The notes: generated by a model not told the origin, from the sequence alone. Shown: positions 1-7,185, counted from the stretch's first letter. The stretch: DNA of 22,647 bases from CAYTLQ01 sp964438715 (GCA_964438715.1 CAYTLQ010000005.1:1-22647); one strand, 5' to 3'. Numbers and translations are program-made.

Positions 1-2
1 AA

Positions 3-92
3 GTTAAATTTTCTAAAACTCTAAGAATATTTCACGGTGTAATTTTATTTTCAATCATCATTGTTATGTTTTATTTCATAATAAAAAGTTAG
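3..92 (+). CDS. Possible C-terminal tail of a membrane protein, cut by window edge
   Basis: The frame starting at base 3 is open from the window edge to a TAG at 90-92, giving 29 residues. They end in a hydrophobic run (VILFSIIIVMFYFII) after a basic stretch, which looks like a terminal transmembrane helix. The stop lies 9 bases before the ATG of the TIR gene and overlaps the start of its Shine-Dalgarno sequence. No attC separates the two, so they would share cassette 1 and be co-transcribed. An open run this short occurs by chance in AT-rich DNA, and AT-rich codons favour hydrophobic residues, so this is tentative. The base composition could equally be that of a non-coding cassette leader. 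Confidence 0.3.
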   Translation, partial: VKFSKTLRIFHGVILFSIIIVMFYFIIKS

Positions 93-101
93 GAGATTTT
101 T

Positions 102-578
102 ATGGCACGAAGAGTATTTTTTAGTTTTCATTATAAAAATGATGTGTGGCGAGCAAACCAAGTACGGAATAGTTGGGTAACTCAAGGTAAAGAAGCCGCT
201 GGTTTCGTCGATTCTGCTGATTTTGAAATATTAGAGAAAGAAGGTAAAGAAGCGATAAAAAGATGGATTGATAATCAATTATCTGGCACATCAGTTACTG
301 TTGTCTTGATCGGAAGTGAAACTTCTTCACGCGAATATGTACAATATGAACTTCAACAGAGTTATAAAAAAGGAAATGGAATTATTGGCGTTTTTATAAA
401 TAAACTTAAAGACAAAGATGGTAAAACTTCTATAAAAGGCGATACAACTTTTGGTGAATTAGGGAAAGATAAAAATGGAGAGAGTGTTTATTTTTTCCAA
501 GTAGCAACCACTTATGATTATGTAGATGATAATGGTTATAGTAATATGGGTTCTTGGATTGAAAAAGCTGTAAAATAA
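102..578 (+). CDS. ThsB-like TIR domain protein (DUF1863 / MTH538 type)
   Basis: A stand-alone TIR-like domain of 158 residues spanning the whole protein. The first strand is RRVFFSFHYKND (residues 3-14). The conserved helix start SSREYVQYEL (75-84) contains Glu83, the likely counterpart of the TIR NAD-processing glutamate, and is followed by the strand GIIGVFI (93-99). This arrangement is typical of the DUF1863 family that includes Thoeris ThsB, whose members sense phage infection and make a cyclic-ADP-ribose-type signal for a partner effector. There is no signal peptide or membrane segment. The ATG is preceded by AGGAG at 91-95. It is the last gene of cassette 1; the TAA at 576-578 is four bases from attC1. 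A ThsA-type effector is not visible and may lie to the left. Family placement is fairly sure; a defence role is inferred from family and company. Confidence 0.8.
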   Translation: MARRVFFSFHYKNDVWRANQVRNSWVTQGKEAAGFVDSADFEILEKEGKEAIKRWIDNQLSGTSVTVVLIGSETSSREYVQYELQQSYKKGNGIIGVFINKLKDKDGKTSIKGDTTFGELGKDKNGESVYFFQVATTYDYVDDNGYSNMGSWIEKAVK

Positions 579-582
579 AGCT

Positions 583-805
583 ACCTAACCAGCGCCTCAA
601 CCCGACCGCCGTTTTAGTTCGGTGATTTTCTAATTTTTGGCGTTTAGTTTTTGTTTGGCATTTTGTTCTAAGTGTTCATTCTAATTAATTAACTTGCCTT
701 CGGTTTGTACTGAACAAGTTACAAACCTACGGCTAAATATTTATCAGTTGTGTTTTACTTGGCTTCCCTGTTATGGGCGGCGGCTTAGGCACAACGTCGT
801 TAGGT
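583..805 (+). other. attC site of cassette 1 (223 bp)
   Basis: R'' is ACCTAAC (583-589) and R' is GTTAGGT (799-805), perfectly complementary. Inside them, CAGCGCCTCAA and the reverse complement of the CTTAGGCACAACGTC arm share GCCT-type pairing, and GACCGCC faces GGGCGGC. The long central part is AT-rich. R'' equals the complement of its own R', so cassette 1 is predicted to begin upstream with GTTAGGTAGC. The last bases run into TTGGAG, the Shine-Dalgarno sequence of the next gene. Confidence 0.88.
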
Positions 806-815
806 TGGAGAATTT

Positions 816-1760
816 ATGGGCTATCCAATTGAGAGAAAATTAGTTGTTGGTGTTTCATCAAATGCATTGTTCAATCTTGAGTATGAAGATAGAATTTTTA
901 AAGAACAAGGTGTAACAGCTTATAGGAAATATCAAGAAGAAAATAAGGAAAAATTAATTCCTAAGGGTCTTGCATTTCCATTTATTAAAAGATTTTTACA
1001 CATTAATAGCTATTATCCAAAGGAAAAACCTGTTGAGGTTATTTTACTTTCCAAAAATAGTGCTGAAACTGGTGTACGTATATTTAAATCAATCAAACAC
1101 TATCGTCTTGACATATCCCGTGCAGCGTTCACTTCTGGTTCTTCCCCCTATAAATATATACCAGCATATAATGTTTCTCTATTTTTATCAACAGACGACA
1201 ATGACGTTTATAATGCCATTAATGCTGGATACGCTGCTGGTAGGTTCTTAAAATCTAATGTTGAAGATAAAGAAGACGATAAAGAATTAAGAGTTGCATT
1301 TGATTTTGATGGTGTGTTAGCAGACGATGAATCAGAGAAAATCTATGAAAAATCCAAAGATATCGAAGCCTACTATGAATATGAATCAACCAAAGCTGAT
1401 ATCCCTCTAAATCCTGGACCATTATCTGAATTCTTTAAAAAACTTTCTTATTTCCAGAAATTAGAAGCAAAGAAGATGGAGAGAGATAAATCGTATAAAA
1501 GTATTTTAAAGACTGCCATTATTACTGCGCGAAATGCACCAGCACACGAGAGAATTGCTGCATCTTTACGGAATTGGGGAGTCACTGTTGATGAATTGTT
1601 TTTATTAGGTGGCATAGAAAAAAGTAGGATTTTAGAAACTTTTGCGCCACAAATATATTTTGATGATCAAGTTATACACCTTGATACTAAGATTAGAAAT
1701 ATTCCATTAGTACATATACCATTTGGGATTAGGAACATTATTAACAAAATCCCAAGCTAA
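816..1760 (+). CDS. Cytosolic 5'-nucleotidase family protein (HAD fold, NT5C1-like)
   Basis: A 314-residue protein resembling the 5'-nucleotidase family that includes cytosolic NT5C1 (Pfam PF06189 type), which dephosphorylates nucleoside monophosphates. The N-terminal start KLVVGVSSNALFNLE is characteristic. HAD motifs are present in order: DFDGV with Asp163 and Asp165 as nucleophile and acid, TARNAPAHERI (Thr237 region), GGIEKSRI with Lys269, and YFDDQ with Asp283/Asp284 for magnesium. Length fits the family, so it looks intact. It is the only gene of cassette 2. The leader is 16 bases (800-815), with GGAG at 807-810 lying against attC1, so there is no room for its own promoter and it must be read from upstream. 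The stop TAA (1758-1760) lies inside the attC2 R'' box. A defence role through nucleotide depletion is a guess from context only. Confidence 0.85.
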   Translation: MGYPIERKLVVGVSSNALFNLEYEDRIFKEQGVTAYRKYQEENKEKLIPKGLAFPFIKRFLHINSYYPKEKPVEVILLSKNSAETGVRIFKSIKHYRLDISRAAFTSGSSPYKYIPAYNVSLFLSTDDNDVYNAINAGYAAGRFLKSNVEDKEDDKELRVAFDFDGVLADDESEKIYEKSKDIEAYYEYESTKADIPLNPGPLSEFFKKLSYFQKLEAKKMERDKSYKSILKTAIITARNAPAHERIAASLRNWGVTVDELFLLGGIEKSRILETFAPQIYFDDQVIHLDTKIRNIPLVHIPFGIRNIINKIPS

Positions 1761-1941
1761 CCCGTTCTTCAAGCCGGCCGCCTCTTCGATGCGGGCGGTT
1801 TAGGTTGTTTAATTTAGATTTACTGAACAAGGTTACTGTTCAAGTTTGTTCTGTTAAAAAATTTTTTTAATAATTATCGGCGTTGGTAGGTTAAGCAGCA
1901 CTACTGCTCTGGGCGGCGGGTTAGCAGCCACGTCGTTATAC
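1755..1941 (+). other. attC site of cassette 2 (187 bp)
   Basis: R'' AGCTAAC (1755-1761) contains the stop codon of the upstream gene. The inner arm AAGCCGGCCGCC faces GGGCGGCGGGTTAGC near 1912-1926, followed by AGCCACGTC and R' GTTATAC (1935-1941). The centre holds a GTTCAAGTTTGTTCTGTT block shared with attC4 and attC5. R'' pairs with the start of its own cassette (799-808) with one mismatch in ten bases. The outermost R' bases belong to cassette 3. Confidence 0.87.
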
Positions 1942-2018
1942 ACCATCAAAAATATAAACTCTTTCTGTAAGATTTCTTAGTTTTGTAAAAAGAAAAAATG
2001 AAATAAAATAGGATTGTA

Positions 2019-2837
2019 ATGGAGAATAAAATATATATCGGTGATAGCTATGAAGTGTTAAAAAAACTTCCCTCTAATTATTTTCAACTTATGGTTACAT
2101 CACCACATTATTGGAATGTTCGAGATTATGGACACAAAGCTCAAATAGGTTTTTATGACACATTGGATGCCTATTTAGCAAGACTTAAACCTATATGGCA
2201 AGAAGTAGTCAGAACTCTATTGCCGGATGGTAAAATAGCATTAAATATTGCAAATGTATATTATAATGAACCCGATGAAAAACGTAAAACTACCGCAAAT
2301 ATATCAATGTTGCTTTGGCAACAGCTTAATGAAATAGAAGATTTAAGATTTATGGGTACAATTTATTGGCAAAAAACTACTTCTAGAGATGGTTCAGTTC
2401 TTCTCGGAAGTTATCCTTATCCAACTAATTTTATGATTTCCAATGCTGTTGAACCAATCCATATCTTTAGAAAGAAAGGCAATCGAACTGTTTCTCAAGA
2501 GATAAAAGAAAAATCTAAGGTCACTCTAGAAGAATTTAGAAAATTTCGTGATGCTATTTGGAATGACATTAATGGTGTTGAAGATAAACACAGTGCAGCG
2601 TACCCTGTTGAATTGCCTAAAAGATTAATTAAAATGTTCAGTTATTGGAATGATTGGATTTTAGACCCATTTTTAGGTAGTGGAACAACAATGAAAGCAG
2701 CAAATGAATTAGGTCGTAATTGTGTTGGGATTGAATTAAATCCTGATTTCTTAGAAAGGATAAACGAAAAAGTACAAGTAAATCAGAGCGATATATTTCA
2801 CGAAAATAATTTTGAAATTATTATGGAAGAAAAATGA
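2019..2837 (+). CDS. Beta-class site-specific DNA methyltransferase (N4-cytosine or N6-adenine)
   Basis: A 272-residue amino-methyltransferase with permuted motif order. Catalytic motif IV, TSPHYW (27-32), comes near the N-terminus. The motif X-like HSAAYPVELPKRLI (191-204) and AdoMet-binding DPFLGSGTT (216-224) with VGIELN (236-241) come last, which defines the beta class. The histidine in SPHYW replaces the usual second proline of SPPY, a known variant. It should methylate the exocyclic amino group of the recognition site of its partner nuclease; the site cannot be read from sequence. AGGA lies upstream at 2010-2013. The stop overlaps the ATG of the HinP1I-like gene (ATGA at 2834-2837), so the two are translationally coupled. 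With the nuclease broken, this may now act as a solitary methylase. It is the first gene of cassette 3, with a 77-base leader after attC2. Confidence 0.88.
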   Translation: MENKIYIGDSYEVLKKLPSNYFQLMVTSPHYWNVRDYGHKAQIGFYDTLDAYLARLKPIWQEVVRTLLPDGKIALNIANVYYNEPDEKRKTTANISMLLWQQLNEIEDLRFMGTIYWQKTTSRDGSVLLGSYPYPTNFMISNAVEPIHIFRKKGNRTVSQEIKEKSKVTLEEFRKFRDAIWNDINGVEDKHSAAYPVELPKRLIKMFSYWNDWILDPFLGSGTTMKAANELGRNCVGIELNPDFLERINEKVQVNQSDIFHENNFEIIMEEK

Positions 2838-3595
2838 AAAGGAATTTAGTTAGTTTAGGTTCAAAAACTGCAAAAAGCGGGTTTGAAAATGAAGATGATG
2901 TAGTTGCAAAGTTTAATAACTGGCAAAAAGATTTAGATGCTAAAGAATGGCTCATTGCAATGAATTATAAAATTAATGAAATAGAATCTGTTACCGCTGT
3001 TAAAGTACCTGGTCATCATAAAGCTGATGTTCAAGTTCAAGTTTCTATAAAATTAAAGAAAGCAATCGGCTTAGAAAATATTTCGCTAAAACTTGTTACT
3101 AACTCAACTGGTTTTAATCAAATTGATAAGAGGGAAATTGATAAGTATGTCGAAATGTGGAATATACCACCAGACATAACAGAAGCTTTAAGGTTATTTA
3201 CTGGTAAAACTAGACCCTCAGTAAAAGGTTTGAAAGATCCTAGGCGAATGCTATTGACTGAAATGCCTTAAAAAATTCAAAATAAAATTGTCGAATTCTT
3301 TTCTAAAAATAAAATTCTGATTATTTCAGATTTATTAAAAGGCAATGATGATTTTTCTGCAGATTGGTTAATGGTTATTTGGAAAATACCTAATGAAAAT
3401 CCAAAATGGATAATAAAAGACATTAATTTTGTATTGAATTTTTATGGTGACGGGGAAGTAAGGATAACTAGACAAGGAAGTTTAGCAATTGGTAAAATTG
3501 GAATGCAAAGAAAAGGCGGAGATGGTGGAAGACCTTCCTCTCAAATGTTACAATTTAAAATTAATCCATTAGCATTATTACAAAATGGTGTATAA
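2834..3595 (+). pseudogene. HinP1I-like type II restriction endonuclease, interrupted by in-frame TAA
   Basis: One frame runs from 2834 to 3595 (253 codons before the final stop) with a single TAA at 3269-3271, codon 146. Both halves resemble R.HinP1I (247 residues, cuts GCGC) from memory of that family: LGSKTAKSGFENE at residues 8-20, GFNQIDKREIDKY near 93-105, KDPRRMLLTEM just before the stop, then QNKIVEFF, WLMVIWKI and IQRKGGDGGR-type segments after it (here MQRKGGDGGR). The stop falls where HinP1I has a glutamine, so CAA to TAA is the simplest origin. The catalytic set aligns as Asp65, Ser84 and Lys86, where HinP1I has Asp62, Gln81 and Lys83; the serine is unusual. The first open part (2834-3271) is 145 residues and the second has an ATG at 3371. 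Read-through, a split enzyme or a sequencing error are alternatives to decay. Confidence 0.82.
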
Positions 3596-3776
3596 CCTGC
3601 TGCTCAACACCGACCGCCATTTCAAAGTGGCAGTGTTCTAATTATTGGCTGTATTTAAATATGCGAGTTTTTGTTCGGCAGTATTCTATAAAATAAATTA
3701 TTAAATATTTATTGGTATTGTGGTTTTAACTAAGCCGTCTGCTCTTGGCGGCGGGTTAGCAGCCACGTCGTTAGCT
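3590..3776 (+). other. attC site of cassette 3 (187 bp)
   Basis: R'' GTATAAC (3590-3596) includes the TAA (3593-3595) that ends the nuclease frame. The arm ACACCGACCGCC faces TTGGCGGCGGGTTAGC, then AGCCACGTC and R' GTTAGCT (3770-3776). The right arm is nearly identical to that of attC2. The reverse complement of the cassette's first 12 bases (1935-1946) equals 3585-3596 exactly, so this pairing reaches into the last codons of the nuclease gene. Confidence 0.88.
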
Positions 3777-3830
3777 TGATAAATTTATTAAATTTGTAGA
3801 GTCAATTAGTAAGCATTTTTAGAGAAAAGA

Positions 3831-5021
3831 ATGGCAAAAAAGAAAACTGCGGTAGAGATTAAAAGTCTTTATTATATTACACATATTGAAAATATTGTTT
3901 CAATACTTAAGCACGGTATTCTTTCGCATCAAACAGTTGAGGACAGAGGATTAAAGTATACTGCAATCTACGATAAAGAAATAGTAAGTAATCGTAAAAA
4001 GAAAACCACACCTGACGGAAAAAGTCTCTGGCAATATTCCAATGTTTATTTTCAGCCAAGAAATCCAATGCTTTATCGCGTTGTTTTAGAAAGAGGGGCA
4101 AAAGACATCGCTATTATTGCACTTTACCCTCAAGTATTACAAAGTTCTGGTTCATATATCACAGATGGAAATGCAGCGAATGATATAACACATTTTTATA
4201 ATTTTCGGGATGGTATGAAAATCATAACTGAAATGTGGGATACTATTAAGGGTGAATGGTGGAATTCTTTGGATGGTTCAAAAAGAAGAATTATGGCTGA
4301 ATGCCTTATACCAAATGCTATTTCCCCTGATTTAATTCACAGTATATATGTTGCAAATCATACTATTGCAGAAAGAGTTAAATCTTTAATTGGTCATAAA
4401 GAATTTCCTATTATTCCAGAACCAACTATGTTCTTTTACCCTGCCAAGCAGTATCAAATTTCAAAAAGACTATTCCTCGCGGAAGGTGATATGTTTTTTT
4501 CTAATATGCAAACATTGACCGTAAGTGTAAATACAGTTGGTATAATGGGAAAAGGTCTGGCTTCGCGAGCGAAATACCAATTTCCGGATGTATATGTAGT
4601 TTACCAAGATGCATGTAGAAAAAAATGGTTAAGAATGGGTAAACCTTATCTTTATAAGAGAGAGGCGTCACTTGATGATGAATTAATAGATGAGCCAAAA
4701 GAATTTGATTCGCCCAATAGTAATAAGTGGTTTTTGTTATTCCCAACAAAAAAGCATTGGCGTGAAGATTCTGATTTTAATGGAATCGAAGAGGGTTTAA
4801 TCTGGTTAAAAAATAATTATAAAATTGAAAAAATCAAATCTATCGCACTTCCTGCCTTAGGTTGTGGACTAGGGAAACTTGATTGGAAATATGTTGGTCC
4901 TATGATGTGCAAACATCTTTCTGAATTAGAAATAAATATTGCAATATATCTTCCAAGGGAAAGGGAAATTCCCAAAGAGTTTTTAAGTAAAGAATATTTA
5001 TTACCAGCAAAATCAAGCTAA
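3831..5021 (+). CDS. darTG: DarT-DarG fusion: DNA ADP-ribosyltransferase joined to its macrodomain antitoxin
   Basis: A single 396-residue chain with two domains. Residues about 11-205 match DarT (DUF4433), which ADP-ribosylates thymidine in single-stranded DNA using NAD: LYYITHIENIVSILKHGIL (13-31), the YSNVYFQPRNPMLYR segment (69-83), and AECLIP with Glu157 as the likely catalytic glutamate. Residues about 213-385 match the DarG macrodomain that removes the modification: EGDMFFSNMQTL (218-229), VNTVGIMGKGLA (233-244), FPTKKHWR (304-311) with Lys307 at the usual catalytic lysine position, and LPALGCGLGKLDW (340-352). The separate C-terminal DarT-binding domain of DarG is absent. Toxin and antitoxin are usually adjacent genes; here they share one frame with no internal stop. 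It is the only gene of cassette 4, with a 60-base leader, and its TAA lies in the attC4 R'' box. Both active sites look intact, so the antitoxin may hold the toxin in check in cis. Confidence 0.88.
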   Translation: MAKKKTAVEIKSLYYITHIENIVSILKHGILSHQTVEDRGLKYTAIYDKEIVSNRKKKTTPDGKSLWQYSNVYFQPRNPMLYRVVLERGAKDIAIIALYPQVLQSSGSYITDGNAANDITHFYNFRDGMKIITEMWDTIKGEWWNSLDGSKRRIMAECLIPNAISPDLIHSIYVANHTIAERVKSLIGHKEFPIIPEPTMFFYPAKQYQISKRLFLAEGDMFFSNMQTLTVSVNTVGIMGKGLASRAKYQFPDVYVVYQDACRKKWLRMGKPYLYKREASLDDELIDEPKEFDSPNSNKWFLLFPTKKHWREDSDFNGIEEGLIWLKNNYKIEKIKSIALPALGCGLGKLDWKYVGPMMCKHLSELEINIAIYLPREREIPKEFLSKEYLLPAKSS

Positions 5022-5203
5022 CCCGCCAATTAAGCGGACGCCGTATTCGCACTCTGTATTTTCGTATTTTTGGATGTGTAGTTCCGTGTAATGTTTCTTG
5101 TGCAAGGCTGTTCTGTTTAATAAATTTTTTAATAAATAAAAAATTGTTGTTATTGTTCGGCGTTCTTGTTCTGGGGCGCCGCTTATCGGCAACGCCGTTA
5201 TAT
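5016..5203 (+). other. attC site of cassette 4 (188 bp)
   Basis: R'' AGCTAAC (5016-5022) contains the stop codon of the fusion gene. CGCCAATTAAGCGGACGCC pairs with GGGGCGCCGCTTATCGGC on the right, followed by AACGCC and R' GTTATAT (5197-5203). The L boxes (AATTAAGCGG against CCGCTTATC) form the clearest stem of the five sites. The AT-rich centre shares a block of about 45 bases with attC5. The first 11 bases of cassette 4 (3770-3780) are the exact complement of 5012-5022. Confidence 0.9.
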
Positions 5204-5281
5204 GGCTAAAAAATGATTCGGTAACTTATTAATTTTAACTATATTTTAGATGCAAAATTAAACGCTTTTTGAGGAGAAATA

Positions 5282-6682
5282 ATGCCATACTATAATATAT
5301 CTTTAGAACAAATTCGTAAAAATGTAGAGAGAAGAAAGAAAAAATATATTGAAGATGATATCTTTCTCTTTGACAAAAACGAATATTCAATTGGAATTTT
5401 AAAGGAAGTAAAAAATAATTTCGGCGAAACTCTCACAAGAGTAGATGGCAATATTCCCAAAAGTCTACCAATTGAAACCGGTCAACGATTTTTATTTATC
5501 TCTTACGACCAAACACGTGGATCGCACGGATTACACAAATATCCCGCCAAATTTTTTCCTGAATTACCCCGTTGGTTGATACAGAAATACACTAAACCTG
5601 GAAATATTGTACTCGATCCGTTTATGGGAAGCGGAACCTCAAATGTTGAAGCTATGCTTTTGGGCAGACATTCAGTTGGAATTGATGTTGACCCATTTGC
5701 CAAATTTTTAACAACAGTCAAAACCACAAAGTTAGATGTTGAAGAATTGGAAGATAGTACAGACTTTATTTTAAACTCATTAGTAAATTATGATCCTAAA
5801 AAAATAAAAGGTACAGATTTACCAACATTCCCTTATCGTGATAATTGGTTCGATAAAGAAATACTATTTGAGTTAGCATACATTAAGAAATCAATTATGA
5901 GCTCAAAGTATTCTGACAATATCAAGAATTTCCAACTTATAAGCCTTTCATCAATAATACGTTCTGTTTCAAATGCTGATAATAATTGTACCCGCACCGT
6001 CGTACGAAAGAAATTGAATAAAAATATCTATCCTTCTATGGCACTTACAAAATTTGCAGAAACATTACTTTTAAACTCATATAGAATGACAGAGTTTAGT
6101 TCTGTCGTTGATACTAATATTTCAATTGAAATACCAAGTGATAATGATGCAAGAAGAATCAAATACCCTGCTAACTATTTTGATTTTGCTTTAACGTCAC
6201 CGCCATATGCAAATGCAGTTGATTATCCAAGAACACATCAGTTAGAAATGTACTGGTTGGGTCTTGCGAATGGTTCATTAACTCCTATGAAAAAGAATCA
6301 CGTTGGAACCGAATGTGTTTCAGTAGATGATTATAAAACACTTCATAAAATAAATATTGAAGATGCAGACTTAGTTATTGAAAATATATTTGAAAAAGAT
6401 CCTCGTCGCTCATTTATCGCATATAAGTATTTGGTTGATATGGAAGAAAATTTACGTGAAGTTCATCGTGTATTAAAAAAGAAAGGCAAGTATGCTATTG
6501 TTGTTGGTAACAATAAAATAAGAGGATATAATTTTGAAAGCTGGAAATACTTAATGAAACTTTCCGAGCGTATTGGATTTAAAGTTGAAAATTATTTTGG
6601 TTCTGAAATAATAAAACACTTTATAAAAGTCCCGCGTGATGAAAGAATAAATACTGACTGGATTATTGTATTGGAGAAATAA
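5282..6682 (+). CDS. DNA methyltransferase (N4-cytosine/N6-adenine type), restriction-modification
   Basis: A 466-residue amino-methyltransferase. A motif X-like segment GLHKYPAKFFPELP (83-96) is followed by AdoMet-binding DPFMGSGTSN (112-121) and VGIDVDPFA (132-140). A long helical middle part includes SNADNNCTR (230-238). Catalytic motif IV is TSPPYANAVDYPR (305-317). The order X-I-TRD-IV and the SPPY tetrad point to amino methylation, most often N4-cytosine. The extra length before motif X and in the middle likely holds target recognition. It uses a strong GAGGAG (5271-5276) before ATG and an 84-base leader after attC4. The stop is only three bases from the next ATG, so it forms an operon with the small nuclease-like protein in cassette 5. 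The recognition sequence is unknown. Confidence 0.87.
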   Translation: MPYYNISLEQIRKNVERRKKKYIEDDIFLFDKNEYSIGILKEVKNNFGETLTRVDGNIPKSLPIETGQRFLFISYDQTRGSHGLHKYPAKFFPELPRWLIQKYTKPGNIVLDPFMGSGTSNVEAMLLGRHSVGIDVDPFAKFLTTVKTTKLDVEELEDSTDFILNSLVNYDPKKIKGTDLPTFPYRDNWFDKEILFELAYIKKSIMSSKYSDNIKNFQLISLSSIIRSVSNADNNCTRTVVRKKLNKNIYPSMALTKFAETLLLNSYRMTEFSSVVDTNISIEIPSDNDARRIKYPANYFDFALTSPPYANAVDYPRTHQLEMYWLGLANGSLTPMKKNHVGTECVSVDDYKTLHKINIEDADLVIENIFEKDPRRSFIAYKYLVDMEENLREVHRVLKKKGKYAIVVGNNKIRGYNFESWKYLMKLSERIGFKVENYFGSEIIKHFIKVPRDERINTDWIIVLEK

Positions 6683-6685
6683 TTT

Positions 6686-7180
6686 ATGGCATCTTCTGAA
6701 GAACGCGGTAGGCAAGCATCCATTGATGGTTTTGCTCACGAACATATGGTTTGTGGTATTTTAATGAAAAGGTATCAAAATGTATCTTTAGTTGACCTTC
6801 CTCTCTCACCTTATGATATAATAATAGTTTTTAAAAATGAAAGAAATGAGGAGATAATAATTAGGGCACAAGTTAAGACTTCTCGGAATTCAATTTCGTT
6901 TACTGGCGGGACACGTGGTGGTGTTGATCGTGAATATAAATCTGGTGTAAAAACTTATGTGCAATCTACAAAGACCTCAGACGTTGTAATAGGTTACAAA
7001 CCTATATCAGACGACCAATTTGAATTATACTTTGTGCCAACCATTCTTATTGAACAATGGGACTCAAAGAGTAAATCTCTCAATATTCTTTCTTCTCTAA
7101 AAAACAATTACGAAATATTAGAACATTGCAAGGATAAAGATTTTGTTTTAGAAAAAGCAAAAGAGTATGGATTAATCTAA
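6686..7180 (+). CDS. Putative PD-(D/E)XK restriction endonuclease, partner of the cassette 5 methyltransferase
   Basis: A 164-residue protein not recognised by name. Its core fits the PD-(D/E)XK nuclease fold: an N-terminal helix with HEHM around Glu19, SPYDIII with Asp44 as the metal-binding aspartate, then IIIRAQVKTSR with Gln62 and Lys64. This is a D...QxK active site as in several type II enzymes. A glycine-rich GGTRGGVD loop (74-81) and further strands follow. It sits three bases after the methyltransferase stop, with GGAG (6673-6676) inside the methyltransferase's last codons, the usual arrangement of a restriction partner. Its small size suggests a homodimer. A DNA-repair nuclease of the same fold is less likely given the neighbour. 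The TAA at 7178-7180 is six bases before the attC5 R'' box. Confidence 0.75.
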   Translation: MASSEERGRQASIDGFAHEHMVCGILMKRYQNVSLVDLPLSPYDIIIVFKNERNEEIIIRAQVKTSRNSISFTGGTRGGVDREYKSGVKTYVQSTKTSDVVIGYKPISDDQFELYFVPTILIEQWDSKSKSLNILSSLKNNYEILEHCKDKDFVLEKAKEYGLI

Positions 7181-7185
7181 ACGCC

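Noticed and set aside
1983..2009. TTGTAA and TAAAAT as a sigma-70 promoter before the cassette 3 methylase
   Set aside because: The spacer is 15 bases and the start would fall almost on the ATG; support is too weak.
3371..3595. Independent 74-residue gene after the nuclease stop
   Set aside because: It is in the same frame as the upstream part, and the 33 codons before its ATG are also open and match the nuclease family. It is the severed C-terminal part.
3771..3830. TAAATTTG at 3789-3796 as a Bacteroidota-type -7 promoter element for the fusion gene
   Set aside because: The -7 match is good, but no TTTG lies at the usual distance upstream, and such AT-rich octamers are common here.
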